From Ilyobacter_A sp963675185 (GTDB lineage: Bacteria > Fusobacteriota > Fusobacteriia > Fusobacteriales > Fusobacteriaceae), in assembly GCA_963675185.2 (NCBI GenBank), contig CAXXOH010000003.1, positions 992,001-1,056,000 on the forward strand: DNA of 64,000 nucleotides. The letters are read 5' to 3'. The notes under the pieces are model-generated. The model worked only from the letters and a program-made list of their open reading frames with translations, searched no databases and was not told the DNA's origin. A program made the position numbers and the translations under genes. Of the stretch, positions 1 to 8,401 are shown piece by piece; the first letter of the stretch is position 1, and each line of letters begins with the position of its first letter.

Positions 1-891
1 TATTCTAACCTGTTTTACAGGCTGGTCTATCTCTTTTATCAGGTTTCTTGCTGTTTTTAGATTGGTTTCATTACCTTTTAGAACAAGCATGTTCATTTTT
101 TCAAGTGCAGTTACCTCTACACCATCTGTAACTGATGTAACTACCTGCTTAACCTCGTTTGCAAATGCATGTTTCAAAATTATTTTTTCAGTTTGCTTTT
201 GTTCACCGTCTTTATCTGTTACCTTCCCTATCTGTTTGTAGGCTATCTCTTTATTTTCCGCTTCCATTCCCTTTTTAGCCACTGCTTTTTTGTCTTGCAG
301 CATCACCTCTAGGCTAAGGGTTTGACCGGATTTCACCTCTACTATTTCGCCTTTTTCATCGAAATCAGGGTGTCTTACCCTCATTATATAGGTTCCTGGG
401 GCCAAATCGTTAAATATAAACGCTCCACCTATTTTTGTAGTCTCTGATCCTTTTCCGCTGTCTAGTAGTGTAACCTCTGCGCCTTCAACTCCATATAGGT
501 TGTCCTTTTGCAGAACTTTACCTATTATCCTGGTGGCAGCCTCGGCAATGTCGTCTCCTGTTTTTTTGCTTAGTATAACCGTGTTGTTTACTATCCTTAT
601 TTTTAACCCATGTGTGGCACTGAATGTCTCTAAGATACTCCTTAAAGTCTGCCCTTTGGTCATGTACAGGTCTATTTCTAGATCTGCTATACTAGATTCT
701 GGAACTATAGACACATTACTTGTCTTAGAGATATTGCTGAGTACATCCGAAAGTGGCACCTTTTTAAGGTCCAGTTCGTACGGGTATCTTATTCTGCCCA
801 ATCTACTGTAAAAATCTTCTTGTGCCGCTGCACTGTTTCCAACTCCAAAGAAAAATATCGATAGGATGAAAATATAAAAAATCTTCTTCAT
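1..891 (-). CDS. pilQ: Type IV pilus / type II secretion secretin, N-terminal part (left edge)
   Basis: This should form the outer-membrane pore through which the pilus or pseudopilus passes. The visible 297 codons begin MKKIFYIFILSIFFF, a signal peptide probably cut near NSAAA. Residues about 35-110 look like a secretin/TonB short N-terminal (STN) domain. Residues about 118-190 look like a carboxypeptidase-regulatory-like beta-sandwich (GVEGAEVTLLDS, FNDLAPGTYIMRV). From about 240 comes a secretin N1-type repeat ending IKEIDQPVKQVRI. The gate-forming C-terminal domain lies outside the window. The gene is last of the visible pilM-N-O-P-Q series, where pilQ is normally found. The inserted sandwich domain is unusual. 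Secretin identity is firm; naming it PilQ rather than GspD is inference from the neighbours. Confidence 0.85.
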   Translation of the reverse strand, partial: MKKIFYIFILSIFFFGVGNSAAAQEDFYSRLGRIRYPYELDLKKVPLSDVLSNISKTSNVSIVPESSIADLEIDLYMTKGQTLRSILETFSATHGLKIRIVNNTVILSKKTGDDIAEAATRIIGKVLQKDNLYGVEGAEVTLLDSGKGSETTKIGGAFIFNDLAPGTYIMRVRHPDFDEKGEIVEVKSGQTLSLEVMLQDKKAVAKKGMEAENKEIAYKQIGKVTDKDGEQKQTEKIILKHAFANEVKQVVTSVTDGVEVTALEKMNMLVLKGNETNLKTARNLIKEIDQPVKQVRI

Positions 892-899
892 ATCACCAG

Positions 900-1337
900 T
901 CACCTTCTTTTTATTAAAAGTTTTTCTTCCACGCCGCTTAATCTATCCCTTACTATCAACCCATCTTTGAATGCCCTTACAAAGTATGAGTTTTCGCCCG
1001 ACCTTACCACAACCGTACTTGACACTGTCTTTCTTTGCAGTCTCTCCTCATCCTTAAAGTAAAAGGTCGTGTACCAGTTGTTGTCTTTTCTGGTCACTAG
1101 TTTTACGTCAGGGAATGCATTGTGTATTCTTTCTTTTGCTGATAGAATTGCCTGATTAATGTCGTCTCTAGCCACTATTTTCTTTTCAAATATATCTTTG
1201 CTGCCTGAAAATTTTTCATTTCCGCCTGCATAAACTTCGTTGCTCACATAGTTTTTAAGCGGGTTTTGGACTATCTCAGAAAAGGCAAGGATACTTATGA
1301 TAAAAAATAGGGATAGGCATATAACTTTTCTATTCAA
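900..1337 (-). CDS. Small inner-membrane protein in the PilP position
   Basis: I do not recognise this 145-residue protein by sequence. It has one N-terminal membrane segment (RKVICLSLFFIISILAF) followed by a hydrophilic, mixed alpha/beta tail of about 110 residues with no cysteines. It sits between pilO and the secretin gene, where PilP (the lipoprotein joining PilN/O to the secretin) is usually encoded, so a PilP-like linking role is inferred. There is no lipobox, unlike classical PilP. I chose the TTG at 1337 because GGTGG lies about 9 nt upstream and it nearly avoids overlapping pilO. GTG codons at 1349 and 1352 and an ATG at 1400 are alternatives that would overlap pilO further. Confidence 0.6.
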   Translation of the reverse strand: MNRKVICLSLFFIISILAFSEIVQNPLKNYVSNEVYAGGNEKFSGSKDIFEKKIVARDDINQAILSAKERIHNAFPDVKLVTRKDNNWYTTFYFKDEERLQRKTVSSTVVVRSGENSYFVRAFKDGLIVRDRLSGVEEKLLIKRR

Positions 1338-1959
1338 AGTCCATTTCACCACCTTTATCAATAAAGTACGATCCCACTTTAAACTTGACTTCCACGTCAT
1401 TTTCGTCCGTATTCTGAACCTGCTTCATCTCAAGGGAGCTTCCCCTCAATGTTATTAAGTAATTTGAGTTTTCCAGGAAGTAGAAGAACTTGGCCACCAT
1501 ATTAGCATCTCCAGCTATCTTATAAGGTGTGTAAATTTTTACATAGCCGCTTTCATCCTTTGCCAACTCTGGCGCACCTATCTCCAAGACTATTATCTTT
1601 AGATGGTCTAGTATCTCCTGTACCATTTTCTTTAAGCTTGCGTTGTCTTGTAGACTTGAGTTCTCAAACTTTGTTTCCAAGAAATCCAGCCTGTCACTCT
1701 GTCTTTCATACTCTGCGAGCAGCGATTCATATCTGCCTTTTTCTTTTTCCATCTCAGTTCTAGCCACTGCTTTTTGCTGTTCAGCCGCCACTAGTTCCTG
1801 TTTTTTTACCTTCAATTTTAGGGATGGCTTTACTATCATCGGGATGCTTATTAATACTGTAAGAACGACTACCCCCAAAATTGTAACTAGCTTTTGTTGC
1901 TTTTCGCTTAGTTCCATGTCTATTCTCAGTTCTTTTCCAAAGAGCTCCAATCCTCTCAC
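1330..1959 (-). CDS. pilO: PilO-like inner-membrane alignment protein
   Basis: PilO forms a heterodimer with PilN in the periplasm and links the cytoplasmic PilM ring to the secretin. The protein has about 209 residues. It shows a short cytoplasmic N-terminus, one membrane helix (residues about 25-44, VTILGVVVLTVLISIPMIV), a coiled coil from about 48 to 110 rich in K, E and Q, then an alpha/beta domain (YKIAGDANMVAKFFYFLENS) typical of PilO. The GTG start follows the pilN stop by 4 nt; a TTG three codons on or an ATG at 1917 are possible. Its 3' end overlaps the next gene by about 8 bases, as expected of tight translational coupling. Confidence 0.78.
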   Translation of the reverse strand: MRGLELFGKELRIDMELSEKQQKLVTILGVVVLTVLISIPMIVKPSLKLKVKKQELVAAEQQKAVARTEMEKEKGRYESLLAEYERQSDRLDFLETKFENSSLQDNASLKKMVQEILDHLKIIVLEIGAPELAKDESGYVKIYTPYKIAGDANMVAKFFYFLENSNYLITLRGSSLEMKQVQNTDENDVEVKFKVGSYFIDKGGEMDFE

Positions 1960-1963
1960 CCCC

Positions 1964-2527
1964 CTATTCCTTCAGCACTAAGTTCATCTCAAACACATCT
2001 ATCTTATTCCCGTCAGCCTGTTCTAGCTTTATGAAGTCTACCTTTATGTCGTCGTATTTCCCGCTATCGTTCAGGTTGGACTCTAGGAAATATATATTTT
2101 TTTCCGAACTTAGGTTTAATAAAGGATTGTAGTATGATACCCCTTTTAAATTTACACTGGCATTGTCGTACCTCAATCCTGTGAACCAGATATTATGCGG
2201 AGTCCTTTCATTTATACTGTAGAGTATCTCCGAAAATCTTAAGTTTTGCTGTGCAAAGATATCTTCTATTATCTGGATTTTGCTGGTAAGGTCTGGCAGT
2301 GCTTGTGATTTCGCTATATACTCTTCCTTAGACTTGTTGAAGCCCCCTGTCTGCACCTTTTCAGCCGCTATCTTGTTTTCAACGTTTTTTATAATTCCAT
2401 TAAATATCATGAATCCCGAAAACTCAAGCAGGAAAACCACAAGAAACAGAGTCATTATATTCTTGGTGAGTTTTTCCAGTTTTAGCTTCATCTGGTATTC
2501 CGGGGTCAAAAAATTAACATCGAGCAT
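1964..2527 (-). CDS. pilN: PilN-like assembly protein
   Basis: PilN binds PilM through a short cytoplasmic N-terminal motif and pairs with PilO in the periplasm. Here the N-terminus reads MLDVNFLTPEYQ, a variant of the usual INLLP motif. A single membrane helix follows (residues about 25-44, FLVVFLLEFSGFMIF), then a coiled-coil segment and a C-terminal alpha/beta domain (SEILYSINERTPHNIWFTGLRYD, split over residues 97-120). The length of 187 residues fits the family. The start codon directly follows the pilM stop, so the two are translationally coupled. Confidence 0.8.
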   Translation of the reverse strand: MLDVNFLTPEYQMKLKLEKLTKNIMTLFLVVFLLEFSGFMIFNGIIKNVENKIAAEKVQTGGFNKSKEEYIAKSQALPDLTSKIQIIEDIFAQQNLRFSEILYSINERTPHNIWFTGLRYDNASVNLKGVSYYNPLLNLSSEKNIYFLESNLNDSGKYDDIKVDFIKLEQADGNKIDVFEMNLVLKE

Positions 2528-3583
2528 CTACCTCACCTCTTTTACTATATTGCCCAACAGGTTGGCAAACTGCGGTATCTGTATATCCGTCAATTTCTCC
2601 AAATTTAGAGGGTCCACGTCGAGGTATTTATAGTCTAAGAAATCTGTCTCGATTTCCACCAGCTTTTCTATATGCTCTTTAAACCCCTTCAGCATGCTGC
2701 CTCCGCCCATTAAGTAGAGTTTGTCTATACCCAGCTGGTTTTCCTGCATTTTGTAGAAATCTATGGAGATTTGTATCTGCTTTTCCAGCTCCTCCACCAG
2801 GTCCCCTAGCTCTTCGAACATTTCCTTTTCCTCATCTGCAACTTCCCCTATAGTCCTATCTCTTAGTTCAAGGCTGACCTTAAACTCTTCAGCCTTTTTG
2901 CTATCCAAGTTGTTGTATCTTTGGATTGCCTCACTAAAATCATTTCCGCCTATAGGTGAGATTCTCTGCATTCTTATCATACCGTTTTTCTCTATGAATA
3001 TTTTAGTCGCTTCAGCTCCTATGTCCACCACCATCACGTTTTCGTGTGGCTCTATCTCAAGTTTCCCTTCCTTAAGCATCTCCATGAAATTAAATGTAGA
3101 TACGAAATCAGGCACTATCTTTACCACCTTGACCTTCAGCTCTTTTAAGAGTTCCAGTATCTCCTCTATTTTTTCTCTCAGGATGGTTATAGCCATCACT
3201 CTCTCTTTTTCCATATCACTTTCCAATACAACGTACTCTGTTATGAATTCGTCCGGATCATAGTTCGGGATTAAGTCTCCCAGTTCTTCGTCCACCAGAC
3301 CTTTTCTCAGACTTTCATCCTCGGATGCTATTTCGAAAAACTTCACGAAAAAATCTTGGGCCGGTATGGAAACCGCTATTTTTTTGCCCTTTAGGTTAAG
3401 TTGGGTTACAACACTTTTAAGTGCTTCTAAAAAAGTGCCGCTGTCTTCTATCTCGCCGCTCACAAACACGCCCTTTCCAAGGCTCTGAAACACTACTTGT
3501 TCTATGAGCCCTTTTTTCAAACTTAGACCCTTTATGGCGCCAGAGCCTATGTCTATGCTCCCTCTTATCTCTTCCTTAAACAT
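2528..3583 (-). CDS. pilM: PilM, actin-like ATPase of the pilus inner-membrane platform
   Basis: PilM is a cytoplasmic actin/FtsA-fold protein that assembles under the PilN/PilO complex. The 351 residues carry the fold's nucleotide-binding signatures: phosphate-1 (SIDIGSGAIKGLSL, residues about 10-23), phosphate-2 (VVDIGAEATKIFI, about 186) and the adenosine loop (LYLMGGGSMLKGF, about 305). The length matches PilM. It leads the M-N-O-P-Q segment, 18 nt downstream of the minor pilin-like gene, so the minor pilins and the platform are probably co-transcribed. Confidence 0.88.
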   Translation of the reverse strand: MFKEEIRGSIDIGSGAIKGLSLKKGLIEQVVFQSLGKGVFVSGEIEDSGTFLEALKSVVTQLNLKGKKIAVSIPAQDFFVKFFEIASEDESLRKGLVDEELGDLIPNYDPDEFITEYVVLESDMEKERVMAITILREKIEEILELLKELKVKVVKIVPDFVSTFNFMEMLKEGKLEIEPHENVMVVDIGAEATKIFIEKNGMIRMQRISPIGGNDFSEAIQRYNNLDSKKAEEFKVSLELRDRTIGEVADEEKEMFEELGDLVEELEKQIQISIDFYKMQENQLGIDKLYLMGGGSMLKGFKEHIEKLVEIETDFLDYKYLDVDPLNLEKLTDIQIPQFANLLGNIVKEVR

Positions 3584-3601
3584 AATTTACACGCCCCCTG
3601 C

Positions 3602-4447
3602 CTAGTTCATCTTCTCCACGATTATCTGGTCGCCGTTGTCAGAATTTATTCTGCTTATAGCGGATCCCGATACTGTAAAATTCACATCTTCCTCATATGT
3701 GATACTATATTGGCCGGCTTCTATGCCCCCGCTCGAAGGCACAGTCAACTCCTTTTTGTAATATACTGTTAGACTATGGTCGCCGCTCCCTGCTGCTATC
3801 ATTTTGCTCTCCAATTTTTCCCCTGAAGAAAGCGCCGTCGCAACCCCGTCTATGAGTGGGTTCTTGCTGTCGTCTATTCTGTAGCCTCCCACGCTCATTT
3901 TATCTCCGTCTGAGCTGAATTCCCAAAGACGCTTCACCTTGCCGTCTGGAGGATCAAGCCAGTTTCGGCTTACAACCTTCATGTCATCCACTTTTTCAGA
4001 TACCAGCAGTGCATCCCCCGCCACTCCGCTGTCCCAAAGGCTCGCAAAGTACTCGTTATAGTTGTTTAAAAATATGCCTGCAAGTGTAGCTGTTATCTGC
4101 GGTGAGCTCTCTTCCGATAGCTGGGTGTACCTGTCTGCATTGCTTGTAGGGTCGCTGTAGCTGTATGTGTCATTGTCATAACCGTTGGCAGATACCGCCG
4201 GGTTGTCTTTGTCTAGAAAAAAACCGTTTGATACGTACTGATCCGCTAAAAACAGTTCGTAGTACCCCAGGCTGGAACCCCTGTCTATCTCTCCGGTTAC
4301 CTCTACACCCCTGGCTTTAGCTGCGGCTTTTTGACCTTTTTTCTTTGTTAGGTAGTACATGTTGAGCGAGAGCGCCATGAAAAAAGCCAGCATTAGTATA
4401 GCTAACACTATGGCAGATGCATTTTCCTTCTTTTTCAAAGCCTCCAC
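3602..4447 (-). CDS. PilX/GspK-like pilus-associated protein
   Basis: This 281-residue protein has a lysine-rich start, then one hydrophobic helix (ASAIVLAILMLAFFMALSL, residues about 9-27) and a large soluble domain. The helix resembles the N-terminus of PilX or GspK-class minor subunits. It lacks the G-F/Y-TLIE prepilin peptidase site of the other pilins here, so whether it is processed is uncertain. The body contains many Ser/Gly/Asp-rich strands and no cysteine. It starts with GTG 3 nt after the preceding minor pilin stop. A tip-complex or assembly role is inferred from position only. Confidence 0.6.
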   Translation of the reverse strand: MEALKKKENASAIVLAILMLAFFMALSLNMYYLTKKKGQKAAAKARGVEVTGEIDRGSSLGYYELFLADQYVSNGFFLDKDNPAVSANGYDNDTYSYSDPTSNADRYTQLSEESSPQITATLAGIFLNNYNEYFASLWDSGVAGDALLVSEKVDDMKVVSRNWLDPPDGKVKRLWEFSSDGDKMSVGGYRIDDSKNPLIDGVATALSSGEKLESKMIAAGSGDHSLTVYYKKELTVPSSGGIEAGQYSITYEEDVNFTVSGSAISRINSDNGDQIIVEKMN

Positions 4448-4450
4448 CCC

Positions 4451-5020
4451 CTATATGTCAAAATTTATCCTGGTTACCGCAGAGTCCCTTACCTCTATGG
4501 TGTTGGAACTGCTTTCAGCTTCACCCGGATTTGCCACGCTGACCTTAAAATACATGGTGAGTATGCCGTTGTCTGAGTTGTAAGCGAACTTGCTTACCTG
4601 GGTTCCCCCGTCCTCCACGACTACATTTGGTATCAGTAGGTATTCGCTTCCGAAACTGAGGCTTCCCTCAGCAGAACTTACGTAAACCCCGTCGTCTTTT
4701 AATTTAAATCTGATATACTCGTCTACGTAATTGTCTCCTGTATCCAGCTTAGGGACATTTACTATCATCACTGATCCGCCGGAGCTTACCTCTATGGCTG
4801 AATTTCCGCTTAAAAGACTCGAGGATTTTGATCCCCTGGCGGCTCTTTTTATTATCTCTACCCCCTTGCTCAGGCTTGAATCCGCCTTGTTCATAGCAAT
4901 CATCCGCCTGTGGTTTTGAACCACCCCGTTGAAGTAAGGGTACACTATGCCGGCCAATATGACCACAAGGGCTGCTGCCAGCATTAGTTCCAGGAGGGTG
5001 AATCCCTTTTCTTTTTCCAT
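4451..5020 (-). CDS. Minor prepilin (PilW/GspJ-like)
   Basis: A type IV prepilin-like protein of 189 residues. The leader is MEKEKG, and cleavage is predicted before F in G-FTLLELMLAAALVVILAG, the class III signal with Glu at position 5 of the mature chain. The hydrophobic helix continues to about residue 30 and is followed by a beta-rich globular domain. I chose the ATG at 5020 because it gives the usual short charged leader; the reading frame is open a further 7 codons upstream. It lies in a run of minor pilins, 11 nt after the PilV-like gene, and probably helps prime pilus assembly. Confidence 0.82.
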   Translation of the reverse strand: MEKEKGFTLLELMLAAALVVILAGIVYPYFNGVVQNHRRMIAMNKADSSLSKGVEIIKRAARGSKSSSLLSGNSAIEVSSGGSVMIVNVPKLDTGDNYVDEYIRFKLKDDGVYVSSAEGSLSFGSEYLLIPNVVVEDGGTQVSKFAYNSDNGILTMYFKVSVANPGEAESSSNTIEVRDSAVTRINFDI

Positions 5021-5031
5021 ATACACCCCTC

Positions 5032-5667
5032 CTATTTCCACTTTTCTAAGGGGCTCATTACGAATTGGTACTTATCGAACGTCCTGCTGTCCCCTTTAGC
5101 GTTCTTGTAATCCACCGTTATCCTGCCTATTAAAAATTCGTTTACATTTTCACTGTAATCTATCTGTGGAGAACTTTTGTCCCTCCCTTTGTATATATAC
5201 CCGTTTGTATCGGTAGTTCCTGTAATTGGATCTACATAATTTTCAGAAAGTTCTACAGGCACCTTGTCCAGTTTAACTGTTATAGTCGCCTTGTTTGCCC
5301 CCTCAAATCTGAGAGCCTTGGAGTTTATTATGAACCACTCCCCGTCGTTTCCAAGGTTGAAATAGTCCTCAAACGAGTTGCCTGTTCCGTCTTTTTTCCA
5401 CACTCCGCTGTCATACTCAAATGTGGCGGTAAACGGCAGGTCGAAGTCCACTGCACCGTTTGTGGTGGCTTTTGTGAGCTTGTCGTATCCCTTAGCTCTT
5501 ATATAATCGGCCACGTTTATGGCCAGTCTGCTCGATTCCTCCCTTTCGCCGGCTATCCTCTGCATCCTGAATATGGCTCCGTATGAGGAGAGCAGCGGCA
5601 GCAGCGCTATGGAAAATATCGCGAAGGCGAGCAGCACTTCAAGTATCGAATATCCCTTTTCCTTCAT
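5032..5667 (-). CDS. Minor prepilin (PilV/GspI-like)
   Basis: A 211-residue prepilin-like protein with leader MKEKG and predicted cleavage before Y in G-YSILEVLLAFAIFSIALLP. The mature chain keeps Glu5. The pattern SILEVLLAFAIF is typical of the PilV/GspI class of minor subunits. A beta-rich C-terminal domain follows. It sits directly after the prepilin peptidase gene (14 nt) and before two further minor subunits, forming the peptidase-I-J-K order seen in many type II secretion and type IV pilus loci. Confidence 0.82.
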   Translation of the reverse strand: MKEKGYSILEVLLAFAIFSIALLPLLSSYGAIFRMQRIAGEREESSRLAINVADYIRAKGYDKLTKATTNGAVDFDLPFTATFEYDSGVWKKDGTGNSFEDYFNLGNDGEWFIINSKALRFEGANKATITVKLDKVPVELSENYVDPITGTTDTNGYIYKGRDKSSPQIDYSENVNEFLIGRITVDYKNAKGDSRTFDKYQFVMSPLEKWK

Positions 5668-5681
5668 AGCTCAACACCTCT

Positions 5682-6428
5682 TTAATAAAATACCAGAACT
5701 ACTAAAAAGCTGGCAACAGAAAGGAATGGCCCAAATGGTACTATGTCTTCTCTTTTTTTTATTTTTAAGCCTATCAATATCAAGCTTACCACGGCTCCAA
5801 GTACAAACGCCGCTGTGAAGAATACGTGCAGGATATAAAAATTTATATACCCTAAAAAAGCTCCTATTCCCGCTGCGAGCTTCACGTCTCCGAAACCCAT
5901 CACCTCTTTTTTCATGAAAGAGTCGCCGAATCCGTATATGAGCATAAACGGGAAGGCGTATGCGCTTGCCCCCAGAAAAGCCCTTTCCAGGCCGACCCCG
6001 TTGAAAAACGACAGTATGAGCCCCAAAAATATAAGGGATAAGCTCAGTCTGTCCGGCAGGTAGTATTTTTTCAGGTCTATCCCCGAGAGCACTATTAATA
6101 AGCTGAAAAATATGAAAAAAATCAGTGTCCTGTATGACGCCCCGTGTTTTAAAAAAATTGCTAAATATACCATCCCGGTGAGCAACTCCACAAGGGGGTA
6201 CTGTATAGATATCTTCTTCTTACAGTTTCTGCATTTTCCTCTTAATAAAAATACATAGGAGAGTATAGGTATGTTTTCATACCATTTTATCTTGTGTCCG
6301 CAGTGTGGGCAGTGCGATGGCGGGTATGCCAGGTTCTCCCCGGCGGGTATCCTGTAGATGCATACGTTTAAAAAGCTCCCGATTATGCACCCAAGTACGA
6401 AAACATATATAGCCAGTTCAAGTATCAT
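5682..6428 (-). CDS. pilD: Prepilin peptidase / N-methyltransferase
   Basis: This inner-membrane aspartyl protease cleaves prepilin leaders and N-methylates the new N-terminus. The 248 residues include the cytoplasmic methyltransferase loop with two CxxC pairs (CPHCGHKI and CRNCKKKI, residues about 40-75). Two catalytic aspartates lie in SGIDLKKYYLPD and in MGFGDVKLAAGIG (the GxGD motif). About seven or eight membrane helices are visible. The substrates are the pilin genes on either side. All key motifs are intact, so it should be active for both reactions. Confidence 0.95.
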   Translation of the reverse strand: MILELAIYVFVLGCIIGSFLNVCIYRIPAGENLAYPPSHCPHCGHKIKWYENIPILSYVFLLRGKCRNCKKKISIQYPLVELLTGMVYLAIFLKHGASYRTLIFFIFFSLLIVLSGIDLKKYYLPDRLSLSLIFLGLILSFFNGVGLERAFLGASAYAFPFMLIYGFGDSFMKKEVMGFGDVKLAAGIGAFLGYINFYILHVFFTAAFVLGAVVSLILIGLKIKKREDIVPFGPFLSVASFLVVLVFY

Positions 6429-6446
6429 CTCACCCTCCGTTTATCC

Positions 6447-6917
6447 CTATTTTTCGTTCCACTTTTCCCCTTTTGTATCCACGTAGTCTGTTCCTCCGTT
6501 TGTCCCGTCTATGTATAGCTCTCCTTTTACGCTGTCGTAGTAGATTTCCGCAACGTTGCTCTTGCCTGCGAATTCACCGTATCCGCTGCTGGCGACTCCG
6601 CCCTTGCCAACGGTGCCCGCAAGTATTTGTATGGAGCTATTTGTTCCGCTTGTTCCATCGGCTATATCGAAATTGGCTTTACTTACTTTCACCTTGCTCC
6701 CTATTTCATTTATATTACTTGGTCGTTTACCATTATTGTCTGTCAAATACAAATTATACGCACTTCTATATGTTCCTAGCAAAGCATAAACAATGCCATC
6801 TTTCGCTTTTTTTACTTGACTTAAATAAATTGGTATTACAGTCATAGATAGTACAATCAATACCAACATAACTATAGTAAGTTCTATCAAGGTGAAGCCC
6901 ATATTCTTTTTTGGCAT
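6447..6917 (-). CDS. Second type IV pilin-like protein
   Basis: A prepilin of 156 residues with leader MPKKNMG and cleavage predicted before F in G-FTLIELTIVMLVLIVLSM; Glu5 is present. The helix continues through SQVKKAKDGIVYALLGTYRSAYNLY, resembling the major pilin's following segment (KKAKDAKAIAVLGAARSATNIY), so the two genes are probably paralogues. A glycine-rich, beta-rich C-terminal domain ends in aspartate- and lysine-rich sequence. GGGGTGA precedes the ATG. It is separated from the major pilin by a bulged hairpin (6937-6968), which could make its expression lower. Confidence 0.85.
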   Translation of the reverse strand: MPKKNMGFTLIELTIVMLVLIVLSMTVIPIYLSQVKKAKDGIVYALLGTYRSAYNLYLTDNNGKRPSNINEIGSKVKVSKANFDIADGTSGTNSSIQILAGTVGKGGVASSGYGEFAGKSNVAEIYYDSVKGELYIDGTNGGTDYVDTKGEKWNEK

Positions 6918-6936
6918 AAAATCACCCCATTTTTTT

Positions 6937-6968
6937 AAAGGAAAAGGCGGTTTAACCGCCTTTCCTTT
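6937..6968 (-). terminator. Hairpin between the two pilin genes, possible attenuator
   Basis: Arms 6937-6952 and 6954-6968 pair over 15 positions around AAGGCGG/CCGCCTT with one bulged A. It starts 4 nt after the major pilin stop codon. The uridine run on the transcript is interrupted (TTTTCCTTT), so it may be a leaky terminator or an mRNA-stabilising hairpin rather than a strong stop. Confidence 0.55.
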
Positions 6969-6971
6969 TTA

Positions 6972-7418
6972 TTAATATTCTACCCAATAATTACCTTTAG
7001 TATCTGTTTCAGTACTAGCACCTAAATATACTTCACCTTCATCGTATGTCATACTTGGCGTAGCAATTGTTGCACCTCCTGAACCAGCAATTGTTATAGC
7101 TACTGTTGTTGCTCCACTACTATTAGTTCCGACTTGAAGTGCCCCAGTACTTGCAGTCTCAGTTCCAACAAAAAGTCTCTGAGAACCAGAATCAATCTGA
7201 GTTTTAATTGCACCCATTGTTGGATAAACTCCATCTTTATCAGCATAATAAATATTAGTTGCTGATCTAGCCGCTCCTAAAACTGCTATCGCTTTGGCAT
7301 CCTTAGCCTTTTTGATCTGATCTGCGAACTTAGGTGCCGCAACAGCCGCCAAGATGGCTATAATTGCCACTACGATCATAAGTTCGATCAACGTGAACCC
7401 TTTTTCTAGTTTTTTCAT
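6972..7418 (-). CDS. pilA: Major type IV pilin (PilA-like)
   Basis: Likely the main pilus subunit. The mature chain starts FTLIELMIVVAIIAILAAVA, the canonical N-methylated helix with Glu5. A conserved AAPKFADQIKKAKDAKA stretch follows, then a Ser/Thr/Gly-rich globular domain without cysteines, so no disulfide D-region. From the ATG at 7418 the leader is MKKLEKG. A second ATG 24 nt upstream (7442) also has a good ribosome site (AAGGAGG) and would give a 14-residue leader. The gene has its own upstream non-coding region, fitting a strong separate promoter, and the hairpin after it may insulate it from the minor genes. Confidence 0.92.
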   Translation of the reverse strand: MKKLEKGFTLIELMIVVAIIAILAAVAAPKFADQIKKAKDAKAIAVLGAARSATNIYYADKDGVYPTMGAIKTQIDSGSQRLFVGTETASTGALQVGTNSSGATTVAITIAGSGGATIATPSMTYDEGEVYLGASTETDTKGNYWVEY

Positions 7419-7775
7419 TTTTGTTACCTCCCTGTTCATCATTTGTTTGTTCCTCCTTGTACTGTTATAATGTTCACCTTACGGTAAGTTTTGCCCATCG
7501 TTTAAACTTTTTTCCAAAATATTTACTCTATTAATTCTGCGCCTTTTTTCATTTTCCTCCTAAAATTTTATAATTTTATTTTTGAAGAGGTGCTCACCAT
7601 CTGCAAATCTGCTCCGCTGTTTTTGGCCTCAGATTGGACTTGTGTAAAAAATACGTATATAAAAATACATTTTTGTCGCATTTTAATACGACGACAACTC
7701 TATAAGTATAGCACTAAATACACTTGGAATTCTACCCTTGATTTTATACTTCTGTCTTTTATAGATTAAAAAAAA

Positions 7776-8392
7776 CTAATTATTCTGTTTAAAATCTTTT
7801 TTCCAACAGAGTTTCACATAACTTTTAAACATGAGCTGCGCAGAGAAAGCACTTTAAATTTTTTGTCGCGAATTTTCACAAATCGCACGAATTATTTAAA
7901 AGCCTCTCTTATACCCAAACTCTTTTTTCTCACTCTGTGAAACTCTTTATTTCCCTCCGTGCACCTCTGTGTCCAAAATATTATCTGATTTTTATCCGTG
8001 CCCCTTCGTCCAATTCGTGACTAAAAAAATGTTTTTCATTATCGACTTTAGATCAAGTCAATACTTTAAATACAGGTTCTAACTTAAAAATTTATTTTTT
8101 CTCGCTCTGTGAAACTCTTTATTTCCCTCTGTGCACCTCTGTGTCCAAAATATTATCTGATTTTTATCCGTGCTCATTCGTCCAATTCGTGACTAAAAAA
8201 ATGTTTTTCATCATCGACTTTAGATCAAGTCAATACTTTAAATACAGGTTTTAACTTAAAAATTTATTTTTTCTCACTCTGTGAAACTCTTTATTTCCCT
8301 CTGTGCACCTCTGTGTCCAAAATATTATCTGATTTTTATCCGTGCTCATTCGTCCAATTCGTGACTAAAATATATATTTTCAATTTTCTACT
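7776..8392. repeat. Dispersed repeat copy A, with 172-bp tandem expansion
   Basis: This non-coding stretch fills most of the gap between pilA and the TPR gene. It begins with left-arm words such as CAGAGTTTCACA and GTCGCGAATTTTCAC. It ends with right-arm words CTCTGTGAAACTC, GTGCACCTCTGTGTCC and CAATTCGTGACTAAA. The right arm and tail are repeated: the word CTCTGTGAAACTC starts at 7933, 8105 and 8277, exactly 172 bp apart, with the third unit shortened. Related copies occur near 10806, 41631 and 60050. No open frame with a ribosome site is visible. Confidence 0.85.
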
Positions 8393-8401
8393 AAATCCTG
8401 C

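Noticed and set aside
7933..8392. Tandem repeats as a CRISPR array
   Set aside because: Units are 172 bp with no short identical repeat and unique spacer alternation, and no cas genes are nearby.
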